This document shows positions 1 through 11,700 of a stretch of DNA of 64,000 nucleotides, piece by piece. How positions within the stretch are numbered: position 1 is the stretch's first letter; each line of letters starts with the position of its first letter. The notes beneath the pieces are model-generated. The model was given only the letters and a program-made list of their open reading frames with translations, ran no database searches and was not told the origin of the DNA. Made by a program: the position numbers and the translations under genes. Origin of the DNA: Symbiodinium natans (lineage: Eukaryota > Sar > Dinophyceae > Suessiales > Symbiodiniaceae); NCBI GenBank assembly GCA_905221605.1, contig CAJNDS010000138.1, positions 124,001 to 188,000 on the forward strand. The letters are read 5' to 3'.

Positions 1-231
1 TTAGTGTTTAGGGTTTAGGGTTTGGTTTTAGGGTTTAGGGATTTTCCGAAATTGGGGGTACCTGATTAGGCTCCTCATTATGAGGGGATCCTGCTATTTG
101 GGATGAATCAATTTTCGGGGCCGTAAACCCTAAACCCTAAGCCCTAAATCCTAAACCCTAAACCCGAAACCCTAAATCCAGCCCATGGACGTTTGCTGAG
201 TGACCAACTGGTGCATCTGACCTAGGTCTCT

Positions 232-293
232 CCGATGGTAATTTGCTGGCGTCGGTTGTCCACCGATGGTAATTTGCTGGCGTTGGTTGTCCA
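232..293. repeat. 31-bp tandem duplication
   Basis: Two adjacent copies (232-262 and 263-293) of a 31-bp unit beginning CCGATGGTAATTTGCTGG differ by one base. The pair lies in a unique island between two CCCTAAA tracts. Confidence 0.85.
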
Positions 294-668
294 GGGTTTC
301 TGTGCTTAGTGGCCAGATTCTCTGTCAATCTTGCCCATTTTGCTGGCCTTGTTGCCCTCTGCAGCAAGTGCCGCCTCTGTATGCCACACTACCCGAAATC
401 CTAAACCCTAAACCCTAAACCCCCCCCCAAACCCCCCCTCCCGCTCAGATTCGGCCAGCTATGCGGGTGCCAAAGGAACCCCCCCCCTCCTCCCGAAACC
501 CTAAGCCCTCAACCCTAAACTCTAAACCCTATAAACCCTATAAACCCTAAACCCTAAACCTCATGAGCCAGGCCGGCAGTTCATCTGAATCATGATCAGG
601 CTGGGCCTAGCTGCGTTTTTCTTTTTGCGGAGCCAGGGCGGGCCGATCCGCATGAGATGTCTTGATCG

Positions 669-750
669 GATCCCGAAATGTTCATCCAGCAAATGTTTAA
701 CAGGGTTCCGATGAGAGTGCTTCATGATGGTGCCCTTAATATCGGAGCAA
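669..750 (+). CDS. Candidate exon, unassigned
   Basis: An open frame reads DPEMFIQQMFNRVPMRVLHD with a natural residue mix, in an island ending at a CCCTAAA tract. I recognise no family and see no confirmed splice sites. It could be an upstream exon of the oxygenase gene or of another gene. Confidence 0.25.
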
Positions 751-1860
751 ACCCTAAACCCTAAACCCTAAACCCTAAACCCTAAACCTTAAACCCGTCT
801 CAGTTGCTGCCGAAGTGTCCGTTCTTCTTACGCTCCGACTGTCACACCTGCCTTTGGCTTCAGCAACTGCTAGGATCTCCCATTGGGGCCTTGTTCACCA
901 TTTAGGTTTAGGGTTTTAGGTTTGGGGCTTGGGGCTTAGGGCTTGGGGTTAGGTCTTAGGTTCGTTCCTCTCCGCCCAAATCCCGACACCCTCAGCCCTA
1001 AACCCACTTTCGTTCTTAGGTTACGGTGAAGCAGCCGTAGCTGCAGCTGGAACTGTAAGCATACTCTACTCTGCCCATCGAAGGATGGTGATGATGATAA
1101 TGAGCCCGTGAGGGGACGCTTTCCGGAAAGTACATAGGAGGTGACGAACACAGGTGAAAATTGGCCAATGCTTCACATTCATAGCAGGAATCTCATCACT
1201 ACTCTTTGCGAGCGGGCCCATATCAAGGCAACATGCTTGGCTTTCTCCCTAAACTCGAACCCCTAAACGCCAAGCCTCTGACAACATGGCGCTGTCTGAC
1301 TGCATGTGTCTGCCCATCCAAAAGATGTTGGAGCCATTTGTGCTTTGGTCAAGTTCAGAAGGCTCTCAGTCGATTTGGGGTCCTTCGTGGTTTGTAATGC
1401 TTAGAGGGGTTATAAGGCCAAAAACGCTTTACGGGGCTCATGAGGTCTATACTGGTTAATTAGGAGGGGCGGTTCAGGGGTTATGGGGCTCTTAGGGCAC
1501 ACAGGGCTTCGGGGCGCATGCTTGGAGCTTCTAGGGTTTAGGGTTTAGGGTTTGCTCTGTTTTCTGGCACGTGGCACTTCTCCAAACTCCAAGCAAGTAG
1601 GTGGGTGCTCGAGCGGGCTACGACCCTGTAAACCCTAAACCCCTAAACCCTACACCCATGGATCCTATGAGTTCTGTGAGTTATTCAAAGAGAAGGCGCT
1701 GACTGAGAGATTCTTCCTGGACATCCCGGTTCCTTTCATGCCAGAGCTTTTTCGACTCGAGAGTGAAAACCCTCTGCTGTGTAATTTTAACTCTGAGCGA
1801 CCCACCTCGGCCTGAGCTTCTGTAACAAGGCAACCCAACCGGAGAAGGGGGGTGGGGTGT

Positions 1861-1898
<38 letters not shown>
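1861..1898. repeat. Poly-G tract of 38 bases
   Basis: An uninterrupted G38 homopolymer. It gives rise to spurious polyglycine and polyproline frames on both strands. Similar G or C runs of about 20 occur at 25372-25392 and 34820-34840. Confidence 0.95.
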
Positions 1899-1899
<1 letters not shown>

Positions 1900-2724
1900 G
1901 GAGGCATGTTCGACACTGCCGGACAGCGTAACTGTTAAATTGGGGCATTTGGAACCAGGTTTCCATTTGGGGGGCTGTGCTCCCCCCAACCCCCCCGCTA
2001 ACAGAGCAAGACATGCAAACAGAGCTTCAAAGCATATGAGTCTTTTGAAACCCAACATGCCCACCGCGCCACCGCAATATTGCCCAGCAGCATCCAAGGC
2101 ACGGGGGTGGGTGGTGGGGGGGGAAGTGCCCCCTGGTTCGGATGCACCGTCTGCTCCCAGACACTTGTCGGCTATGGGGGTACCCGTTTCAGGCCAAAAA
2201 GTGCGCTGTTCATCGGGGATCATGCCCGCTTCGTGCTACCCAGACACCTACGGCCCGAGGCCTCGGCGGATATAGAGTTCTGGTCTCTCGGGTTGAGGGC
2301 TAAAAGGGTTTTTAGGGTTTTGTAAGGTTTAGGGTTTAGGAGTTTAGGGGTTTAGGGTATGGGGTTTTAGGGTTTCAATATAGGGGTCGGAATAAGTACT
2401 CGCACGTTTTGTAATTGCACTATAATAACTCCCCAAGACACTATTCGAATTATGAAGGCCCCTATCTTAGGTGTTTTCTTTGTTCGTGCCTAAACGCTCA
2501 CTAAACCCTCTGCTCGAAGGTTCACGGGTACTTATAAGTAGGGTTATAAGTACCCTAAAGAAGGCTATAACCATAGTTGCCCCTGCTTAAAACCCTACGC
2601 CATAATCCCTAAACCCGGGTTTTCAGCCCCTGGGTTTCGGGTTTCGGGTTTCGGGTTTAGGGTTTAGGGTTTAGGGGTTAGGGTTTAGGGTTTAGGGGTC
2701 GGAAGCCCATGGCCGAAATGCCAG

Positions 2725-2787
2725 GTCCCAGGCGTGCACGCCACGATCTCCTATGCCTCAGAAGATGGGCAGCGGCTTTGTCCTGCA
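2725..2787 (+). CDS. Oxygenase gene, possible 5' exon
   Basis: The frame reads VPGVHATISYASEDGQRLCP. It starts after an AG|G acceptor and ends at a GTAAAT donor. It resembles the weakly conserved N-terminal segment of CmcJ-type proteins, but the similarity is too slight to be sure. Confidence 0.4.
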
Positions 2788-5700
2788 GTAAATCTCGGGG
2801 GGGTTCCGAAATTCGTGTTTAGGGTTTAGGGTTTAGGGTTTAGGGTTTAGGGTTTAGGGTTTAGGGTTTAGGGTTTAGGGTTTAGGGTTTAGGGTTTAGG
2901 GGCACCTTCTTGGGGTCCTGATTCTACGGGAATCCTATTATTTGGGGGTCTACATCCGGGGTCCCTTCTTTACGTAAACCCCCAAATCTGGCTAGAATCC
3001 CAGCTTTCGGCGTGCAGGGTTGTGGTGCGTGTGTTAGCCTGCGGCGGTGTAACCGTACCTGGTTTCTGCTACTTATCTTGGGGGAGGGGGGGGGGGTGGA
3101 TAAGAACGTCATTCATATTGCATGCATGCCCAAAACACTGGATTTACAGCGTTGTCGCTTCTTTGTACAACATGCTGCACAAGCATGTGGAAGAAGAAAA
3201 TCTGTCACAAGCGTCCAGCCTTTCGCGACCATGCCCAACACATGTCCCACAAAAACCGTCAAAGTCCTGAAATTTGGCAAATGCGTTTTCGGAAATGCAA
3301 GCCTCCACAAAATACAGCTGCAGAGGCTGTCTTGGCAGACATGCATGAAAACATCGCAAATTACAGTGTTTGCCGCGCGTGCACACAGCAAAGCTGTGAG
3401 ACTCGCGTCACGACTGCACACACAGCAAAGGAAAAGTCCCAGAGCGCTCAAGGCCCCAACAACAAAACGACTTTTGCAAAAACCCAACGTTTCGCAAACA
3501 CGACTTACGAAATCACACCTTTCTAAAACCTCTCGAAATAGGCCTGTCGCCTAGGCGAAACGCTAACTTTCACCAAAAAGAGGGTACGGTTTCCACGGCG
3601 GCGGGATGTGTTAGGATGGAGGTGACAGGGGGCCACGCCTCCTAGATGCTAAAGCCTAAGCCCTAAACGGCTGTACAAGCCTTTGAGCAAGTAAGCCTGC
3701 TTGGCAACTCAGGTACAAGGACGATGGGAAGCGGTCGCTTGGCGCTATGTCCAACCTCCATTACCCTAAGCCTGGTCCAATTCCCTAAAAGCCTCGACGG
3801 AGGCCGGCAATCAAGCCGGATTGAGGAAAAATGGTCTCGAGTTTGATTTGGGTTAACATGGGATTGCCTCATGGAGTCTGCGGTTGCCAGACGGAAAGTG
3901 TGGCTTTGAGTCCTTACCCTAGCCCTAAACCCTATACCCTAAACCCTAAATCCTAAACCCTAAACCCTGCACCCAAACCGACAGCAAGGACACGCTTTGT
4001 GGCGAACGGCCGCTACCGTTGCCACAACTTAGAGTCGCATGGCTTCGCCATGATGCGGGTGGCCCTGGAGAAAACCCAAGGTCAGCACTTAGGGTTTAGG
4101 GTTTAGGGTTAGGGTTTAGGGTTTAGGGTTTAGGGTTTAGGGCTTAGGTCTTTCAGGGTTTCTGGGGTTTTTTGGGGCTTTCGTTCAGGGCTTTCAGGGT
4201 TTCTAGGGTCTCTGGGGTTTTGAGGGCTTTTCAAGGCTTTGAGGGCTTTCAGGTTTTCAGGTTCTCAGGGTGTCAGGGTTTAGACGGTTTAGGGCTTCGT
4301 GGTTGGTCAGTTCCCTAAGCATCCCAGAATCATAAGGCTGTCCCTAAACCCTAAACCCTAAACCCCGAAAAAACCTTGTCTTTACCTTGCCACAAGGCGT
4401 CTCAGCACCCCCCATTCTTCGCCTTTTGCTGCGAAAACCGGCGGGGGGAGGGGGGGGCCCAGAGCCTGTAGGCATCCTGGGGTTTAGGGTTTAGGGTTTA
4501 GGGTTTAGGGTTTAGGGTTTAGGGTTTAGGGTTTAGGGCGCGGCAACAAGCCCAAAGAACACAAAAAGCAGCAGCAATCAAGTGTTATTCCCACAATAGA
4601 AGCAGCACAGTTTCTGGGTAAATTTCCTGAGGGTTCCTGTGGCTTTGGGGTTTTAAGGTTTTGGGCTTGCGGTATAGGTGGGGTTGAAGGTGAATTTAGC
4701 TTCTTGTCGAGCTACCCCGAATGCCGAGACCCTATCTGGGGGAGGGGGGGGAGGGGGCGGGGAAGGGTTAGGGTTTAGAGGTCTGAGAACCCGAAACTCC
4801 GCGTCGCCAGCGTTCGTTTTGTGGCCTTGCCAGGTCATGACTTGTACAACTACTTAGAGGCCAGCAAGGCCGGCTTGAGCGGCAGAGTGGGTTTAGGGGT
4901 CGATGGGGTTTAGGGTTTAGGGTTTAGGGTTTAGGGTTTAGGGTTTAGGGTTTAGGGTTCAGGGTTTACGGTTTAGGGTTTAGGGTTTAGGGTTTAGGGC
5001 AAAGTTTAAGGTTTTTTGTTTCTTAGAACCCAATGTTTAGGTTGAAAGTCCTGCATTAGAGAGAGCGAGAGACGTTGCTTACGTAATTCTGACTTTGGTC
5101 TCCATTATATCGTATCTTCCGCGAAGTTTTGGGTACCCGAATGATTAATGGGTAAACCCTCAAACCCGAACGAAACGCTACTTGGAGGTTCAGGGTACTT
5201 ATAACCACAATTATAACTTATAACTGTACCTATAAGCCCTCATAAGTCCTCTAAGTAGGCTATATGTAGACTTTGAAATTGGGGTTACAAGTAATCCTGA
5301 ACCTCCAAGTAAACCTTGATTGGCCTCGGAGGATGCTGTCTTCGGAGATCACGGCTGGGTTGAAAGTTCAGGATTGACAAGATCTTCAGCGTAGGGCTTT
5401 GATCGGATGCACGTTCTGGGAACGCTAAACCCCAAACCCGAAACCCTAAACCCTAAACCTTGAGCGATTCTCTGCCTCGCCTTCTCCCCCGTACCCAGGA
5501 GTGGACACATTTGTGTCTGACAACCAACCAACCTAAGCCCGAAGCCCTAAACCTTAAACCCCAAACCCCAAACGCCAAACCCCAAACCCTAAGCCCTAAA
5601 CCCTAAACCCTAAACCCTAAGCCCTAAGCCCTAAACCCTAAACCCTAAACCCTGGCCCAGCCAGGTGCTGTACCCTGTGGCCGAAGACGTGCTCCGCAGA

Positions 5701-8700
5701 GCATTTCCATCTTCCACCAAGGCTGGGCTCGGGCCTTGCTAGGGTTTTAGGGTTTAGGGTTTGGGGTTTAGGGTTTAGGGTTTGAGGGTTTGGGGTTTAG
5801 GGTTTATGTTTTTTGTTGGAAAGAGGGGTTGTAGGATTTTAGGATTTTGGGGTTTTAGGGTAGCGGGTTAAGGAAGAAGCATCCCCACGCCTAAAGGCAG
5901 AACCCTCAAGCACCCTCAATGCCAATCAGTCACAACAACCCGAACACCCCAATCTGCCTTTGTTCTTTTAGCAATCGCCGAAGCCCTTGAGGGTTTAGGG
6001 ATTAGGGTTAAGGGTTTAGGGGTTCAGGGTGTGACCCTCCATCCGTTCTTCAGATGGCTCAACCCATATATTACCCCGCTTGGAGCTTCAGGGTACTTCT
6101 CCAATCATAAGTCTACTTATAACCTACTTAGGGGACGTAGGGGGCTTAAAGTTACAATTGGGGCTAGAAGTACCCTGAACCTCTAAGTGGGTCACTTAGG
6201 AACCCAGCGTTTCAGCCTGGGCCAGCAGGTTTTGGTCTTCGACCACATCGCCCGCAACGGAGCCCGCTATGCTGAGGAGCAGAAAACCGGCGAAGCCACG
6301 CATCTTGACTGGAAAATGTGGAAGGTGGCCTTCCCTTTTGGCTTCTAGGATGCCCAGTAGTGCCCTTATTCCCTTTTTGGGGGCTCTAGGTTCCCCTATA
6401 AAACCCCTTTAAGCAAAAAAGGGCACCCTTTTTCGTCCTAGGTTACTGGGCAACCTAGGCTTAGTTGTAGAGTAGGTGACCTCTCACCCTTTCAGGGTAA
6501 TAAAATCCCCTTCTAATCCCAAAGGTTAACCTTGAAGTTCCCCTAGGAAATTACTGGAACACTAGGTTGGGGGTTTCCAAAAATAGGGGTACCCTTTTGG
6601 GGGGGTTCCTATGATCAGGATTATCGCATTTTGGGGTATACTAGACAACCCCTTATTTGGGAAGTAGCCATTCTTGTTTCTAGGGCTTTATCGGGTTTAA
6701 GATTTGCTGAATTCATTCCCGTCAGTCCGTGGTGGTTTTGTGAGAGTTGTTCAGTAGTTTGCCCACCCCAGGCGCCCAGCAAAAGTGCATTCGCAAAAGA
6801 AGGAGCCACCTCCCTGTGACCAAAAGTCCCACCCTCAGAAGCAGGCGTGGAGAGGGTAGAAGGGGGACCAAAAACCCTTCCTTCACCATGCAAAGCCCTC
6901 TTGAATCAAAACCTGCCCAACCGACAGCCCCCAATTCCGATACCGTGTTCAGGACATAGGGCTTGAGCCCTAAACCCGAAACGCAAATTAAGCCCTAAAC
7001 CCTAAACCCTTGGGCTAGAGGCTGCAGATATTTCTCGAACACTCTCAAGTTCGGGTGGGGCTTGACGATTCCAGGGCGACGAGCGACTTGCAGAAGAAGC
7101 ACCAAGTCTATTCCTGTTCATACCATGTGCTGTGGGATGTTCACCCTTATACTCGCAGTCCTGATAAGGGATTACAGCATCCCCCAACTACAATCCCTCT
7201 GAAGGACTGTTAGTATAAGGGGGAACATCCCAACATGCACTCTTGAAGCTTCAACCCTATGCCTATGCTCAGGAAGATGTTGTCTTCGTCGTATGCCTTT
7301 GCTGTTCATGGCGACTACACCGTGCGATCAGGCACCTGTGGGCAGGGTACTCACGGAAAGTACTGAACCCTAAACCCTAAACCCTAAGCCCTAAACCCTA
7401 AACCCTGCTAAACCCTAGGACCCAGACTAGGCCCTTCTTCCTCCTCTTTGTTGAGGTTCCCTTGCAATCCCCTGTAAACCAAAGAAAGGGCATCCTTTTT
7501 ATTCCTAAAGGTTCCTTTTGGGCTAAACCCTAAACCCTAAACCCTAAACCCTAAACCCTAAACCCTAAACCCTAAACCCTAGACCCTTTATGTGTTGAGG
7601 CACACCGCATGGATATGGGTATTTCCCCAAAAAAGGGTACCCTTTTTATGCCCCAAACAGACCAGCATCCCCCTAAAGGGATCCCCCAAAACGGGCACCC
7701 CCTCATTTTCGGAACCCTAAACCCTAAACCCTAAACCCTAAACCCTAAACCCTAAACCCTAAACCCTAAACCCTAAACCCTAAACCCTAAACCCTAGGAT
7801 TTTTCGGAACCACCCCCCCCCCCCCCCCGCGCAACGCATGTCGACTCCGGAGGCTTCAGCCGCGCGAGATCCCTGCTGGAGCCACACGAAGCTGGGGGCC
7901 GAATTGAGGCCAAAGTGCCCCCCGTGATTCAGGGTCTTGGGGTTTTAGGGTTTAGGGTTTAGGGTTTAGGGTTTGAGTTTAAGTTTTAGGTTTAGGGTTT
8001 AGGGTTTAGGGTTAAGGGTTAAGGGTTAAGGGTTAAGGGTTTAGAACTGGAGGGTTTAGGTTTCAGGTTTCGCGATGCGGAGCGGCGCAAGTCTGAAAAA
8101 GTGCAAGGGACCCAGGCAGGAGAGCACGGCACACGCGCGGGACCCAGACGAGAGTTTGATCTATACCGCCCCCGCACAAGGCCTGCACGTGCGATGACAA
8201 TGATGTTATGGGGGTTTAGGGTTAAAAGGTTTAGGGTTCAGGGTTTAGAGTTTAGGGAACCCCCAAGAACTCCGCACCTGTGCGCCTTGGCGAGAGCGAG
8301 ATTTGGTCAAGAATTTGAGCAAACTTCGTCCGGCCGCGGCAATCGACACCCTGCTTCCCTTGACGTTGGAGCCCTATAGCCTTGGCACGCTGTTTGGAGC
8401 ATACGGCAGGAGCCGAAGTAGACATTCAGAACATCCTCAAAAAACTCCCATCTACTTGTACGTCTCAAAACCCTTATGTACTTCTATGTACAATGTATGG
8501 TGCCCCAAATACCAACTTAATTCAACAGGCCTCAGTATGGTGCTCCAGGGGTTGAGGGCTTGGGAGTTAGGGCCTATCTACGTGAGATGAGGGCTTGGGG
8601 ACATGTTGGCTTTGGGGTTTAGGGTTTAGGGTTTAGGGTTTAGGGTTAGCCTGAGTGAGAGATATGCAGGCCGCCATCCAGCAACGCTTCGCGTTTGTCA

Positions 8701-11700
8701 ACGTGTGGGTGCCGCTGAAGAAGGTGCTCCAGGGTTTAGGGTTTAGGGTTTAGGGGTTTGGGGTTTGGGGTTTGGGGTTTAGGGCTCCATGCCGGGCGTT
8801 TCCCAACAAGGAGTACTTGGAGGTTCATGGTACTTCTAGCCAATTCTATCTGAACTTATAGCCCACTTACAAGCCCCTTAAGTGCCCTAAGCTGGATATA
8901 AGTACGGTTAAAAGTACAGTTATAACTGGTTAAAAAGCACCATGTCAGGACCGTGATGTCATGTGAGGTTTCTCGATAAAGCTTGTGTTGCAGGACTGAC
9001 ATACCAAACCGCAGGGTTTGGGCTCTGCAGATCAAAAGAAGAGCCTTGCTGGCTACGGGTGGAGTGTTAGGCCCTGTGGGGCCCCCTTTCATTGACAGAG
9101 GACTGTGCCTCGTTCATGGTAGCGGGAGCTCCTGGCCCTCCCGAGCATCCGCTTTTGTGATCCTTCTTGATCTTCTTGCGGGCGCGGCTGCAGGCGGCTA
9201 GTGGCGCGGCGTGGGGCGGCTTGCTGTGGCTGGCTCACACTACTTTGTCATCTACCACGATTACCTGTGTGCTTGGTGATCCGTGAGGTGGCTTGGTGAA
9301 GGCTAGGCATGGCCCAGCAGGGGTATCAGTCGGATGTCCCAAGCTGGAATGGCGATCCCACGACCTACGAGACCTTTGAAACAGCCTGCAAATGGTATGC
9401 CCTGACTTTGAGAGACAACGAGCGGAAAGGAGCAGCAGCCCGGGTGTGGTCGAGGCTAACGGGCCCTGCAAAATCAGTAGTGAAGCACCTCGACCCACAG
9501 ATGTTCTTCGCAGAGGACGGGCTGAGCAAACTCCTGGCCATTCTCAGACAGTCTCCCCTTCAAACTCTTCCCATACCCGACTCGTTTTCGAAGCTGGAGA
9601 GGTGGTCGCATCTCCGTCGACGTGAAGGGGAGACAGTGGCCGAATTGCTGGTGAGGGAAGATGAGCTCTTCTTGGAGCTACAGCAGTCGCTGGCCAGATC
9701 CAGGGCGAGAACAACTGGTGGTGCGGCAGAACCAACTCCGATAGTGACAACACCGAAAGCCAAAACAACTGTCCAGGAAGAAGATGACATGGGCGACCTG
9801 CGCGACTTCGCTGCCACTCCAAAGGCGGGGTCCCCGAAGAAAAGTCAGTCACCGGAGAAGTCGGGTGACGACGCAACTTCAGCCAGTGCTTTGTCGACAA
9901 CTAACTACTTCGAAGACGAGCTTCGTGGATATCGTCTGTTGAAATCGGCGGGCATCAATGGTTCTGAAAGGCAACAAGTGCTCACTCTAACAGGAAACAA
10001 GGTGAACTTTCAGGAGATCCGTCAGGCGCTCCGGGCGCTGTTCGAAGACGGAAGTGAGGCGCGCAATCGACCTCGTCACGCCCGAGCCTGGTGGGTTGAT
10101 GAGAGCGAGCCAGAAGCCTACTACCAGGACGGCTACGAGACCTACGCAATGGAGTATGATGACACCTGGGACGGCGACAACATCTACTGGGGCTCTGCTG
10201 GATGGGAAGACTATGGCGACACCGGTGGCTACGACGAGTACTACGGTGACGCCGGCAACTTCTATGAGGAGGAGTACCAGGAGGAGCCGTTCGAGTGCAC
10301 CGAGGAGGAAGCCAACTTGATGAAGCAAGAAGGCGAGGCCATGGCTCTGGCCGCTGAAGCGAACAGAACTTTGACGGAAGCGCGAGCAGCCGTGGCCAAG
10401 GTCAGAGCGAGCCGTGGGTACTACCCACTTGGCGGAAAAGGAGGTGGCAGTGGCAAAGGCGGTGCGAGTCTTGGACGTGGCAAGGGACCAAAAGGGTCCA
10501 ACTGTCTCCTATGTGGGAGGCCTGGACACTTCTTTCGCGACTGTCCTCTTCGCTTTGGTCAAGGAAAAGGTCCTGGTTCTCCTTCAAGTTCCTTGAGTTC
10601 CAAGAATGGAAAAGGAAAAGGAAAAGCAAAGAAAGGCAAGGGAGGCTACAAGGCGCACTACACCACCGGCAACTTCATGCTTCAGAGCCTGAGCATTTTG
10701 CACTCTGGTGACTTCGGCAAGCATGAGTGCCCCAAATTCGTCCTCGATACAGGGGCAACCGAGAATGCGGCTGGAGTTCGAACCATCCAGGCCCTGGTCG
10801 ACCACATGAAGGTGGAACCCCAGATTGACTTGGCCGACCGTCCGACCTTCAAGTTTGGCGATGGACTGGTCTTGCAAGCAAAATCCCGGGTGGACCTCCG
10901 AGACACAGCGTTAGGAGATGTCTCGTTCTACGTCCTGGATGGCGACGCCAGGGTGTCCACGCATAAGGCCGAGGACACTCCCCTGCTCATTGGAAGCAGG
11001 TTTCTCCATGACCGTCAGGCCATCATCAGCTACCAGAACTTGCTGTTGTTCCTGAAGGGCGAGCGCGGCGAGATTCTGGCAGCGCACATGAACAGATCGA
11101 CGTCTGGGCATCTGTGCTTGGATGCCACTGCTCCCCCAACAGATCTCAAGAACATGAAGGCGAAGCTCGAGGAAGCATATCAGGTGGAGCTGCCGTCTGA
11201 TGCGCAGCAGCTTCTTAGTGTGCTGACCTCGCCTGGAGCTCTTGAAGAGAATCTCCGGCGCCAGGGCCGGGGAGCTGAGGACGAAGACTCCGTCAAAAGC
11301 GTGAGCCAAGAGAGAACAGCTGAGAGATCCAGATCCCCAAGGTCCAGAAAGCAGGATTCAGTGAAAGAATACATTGAGGAAGTGAAGCAGAAGACGAGAG
11401 TGGAGGAGGGAGCCAAGTTCACAAAGATGAGCGGTCGAGAACCAACAGAAGAAGAGCTTGACCTCTTTGTTCGGATGAAGCTTCTCGTCCCGACTCCTCG
11501 TGACTTGGTTGAACAGTTCTCCATGAATGGTCCCATGTATTTGTGTCGCACGCCGCACGTCGAGATCGATTTTTACAAACGTTTTTTTTACTTCTTCGGC
11601 TTCCTCCCCTCGTCCGACCTTGCCGATCGAACTCTCGAACTTGCTCGTGAAGTCAGTGTTCATGCTGAAGATTTTCTCCAAAGCTTAGGAAAGCCTCCAA

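Larger units (their letters stand above)
1..2700. other. Telomere-like repeat mosaic without an assigned gene
   Basis: This stretch alternates short TTTAGGG and CCCTAAA tracts (for example 1-50, 130-180, 500-560, 750-795, 2285-2375 and 2640-2700) with unique islands of 100-600 bp. I recognise no gene. One island (669-750) has a plausible short exon. The long frames at 1665-2275 are low-complexity readings of a poly-G tract and are not credible genes. Confidence 0.7.

Noticed and set aside
1665-2275. Overlapping frames of 75-180 codons on both strands
   Set aside because: They depend on the G38 tract and give polyproline or polyglycine; no family features and no frame clearly better than the rest.
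3012-3554. 180-codon + strand frame and a 134-codon alternative
   Set aside because: Several frames on both strands are open across the same bases and none has a motif or splice support; left as unassigned.
8983-9201. 72-codon frame and its duplicate at 17498-17719
   Set aside because: Both lie in the LTRs of the copia element and are not genes.
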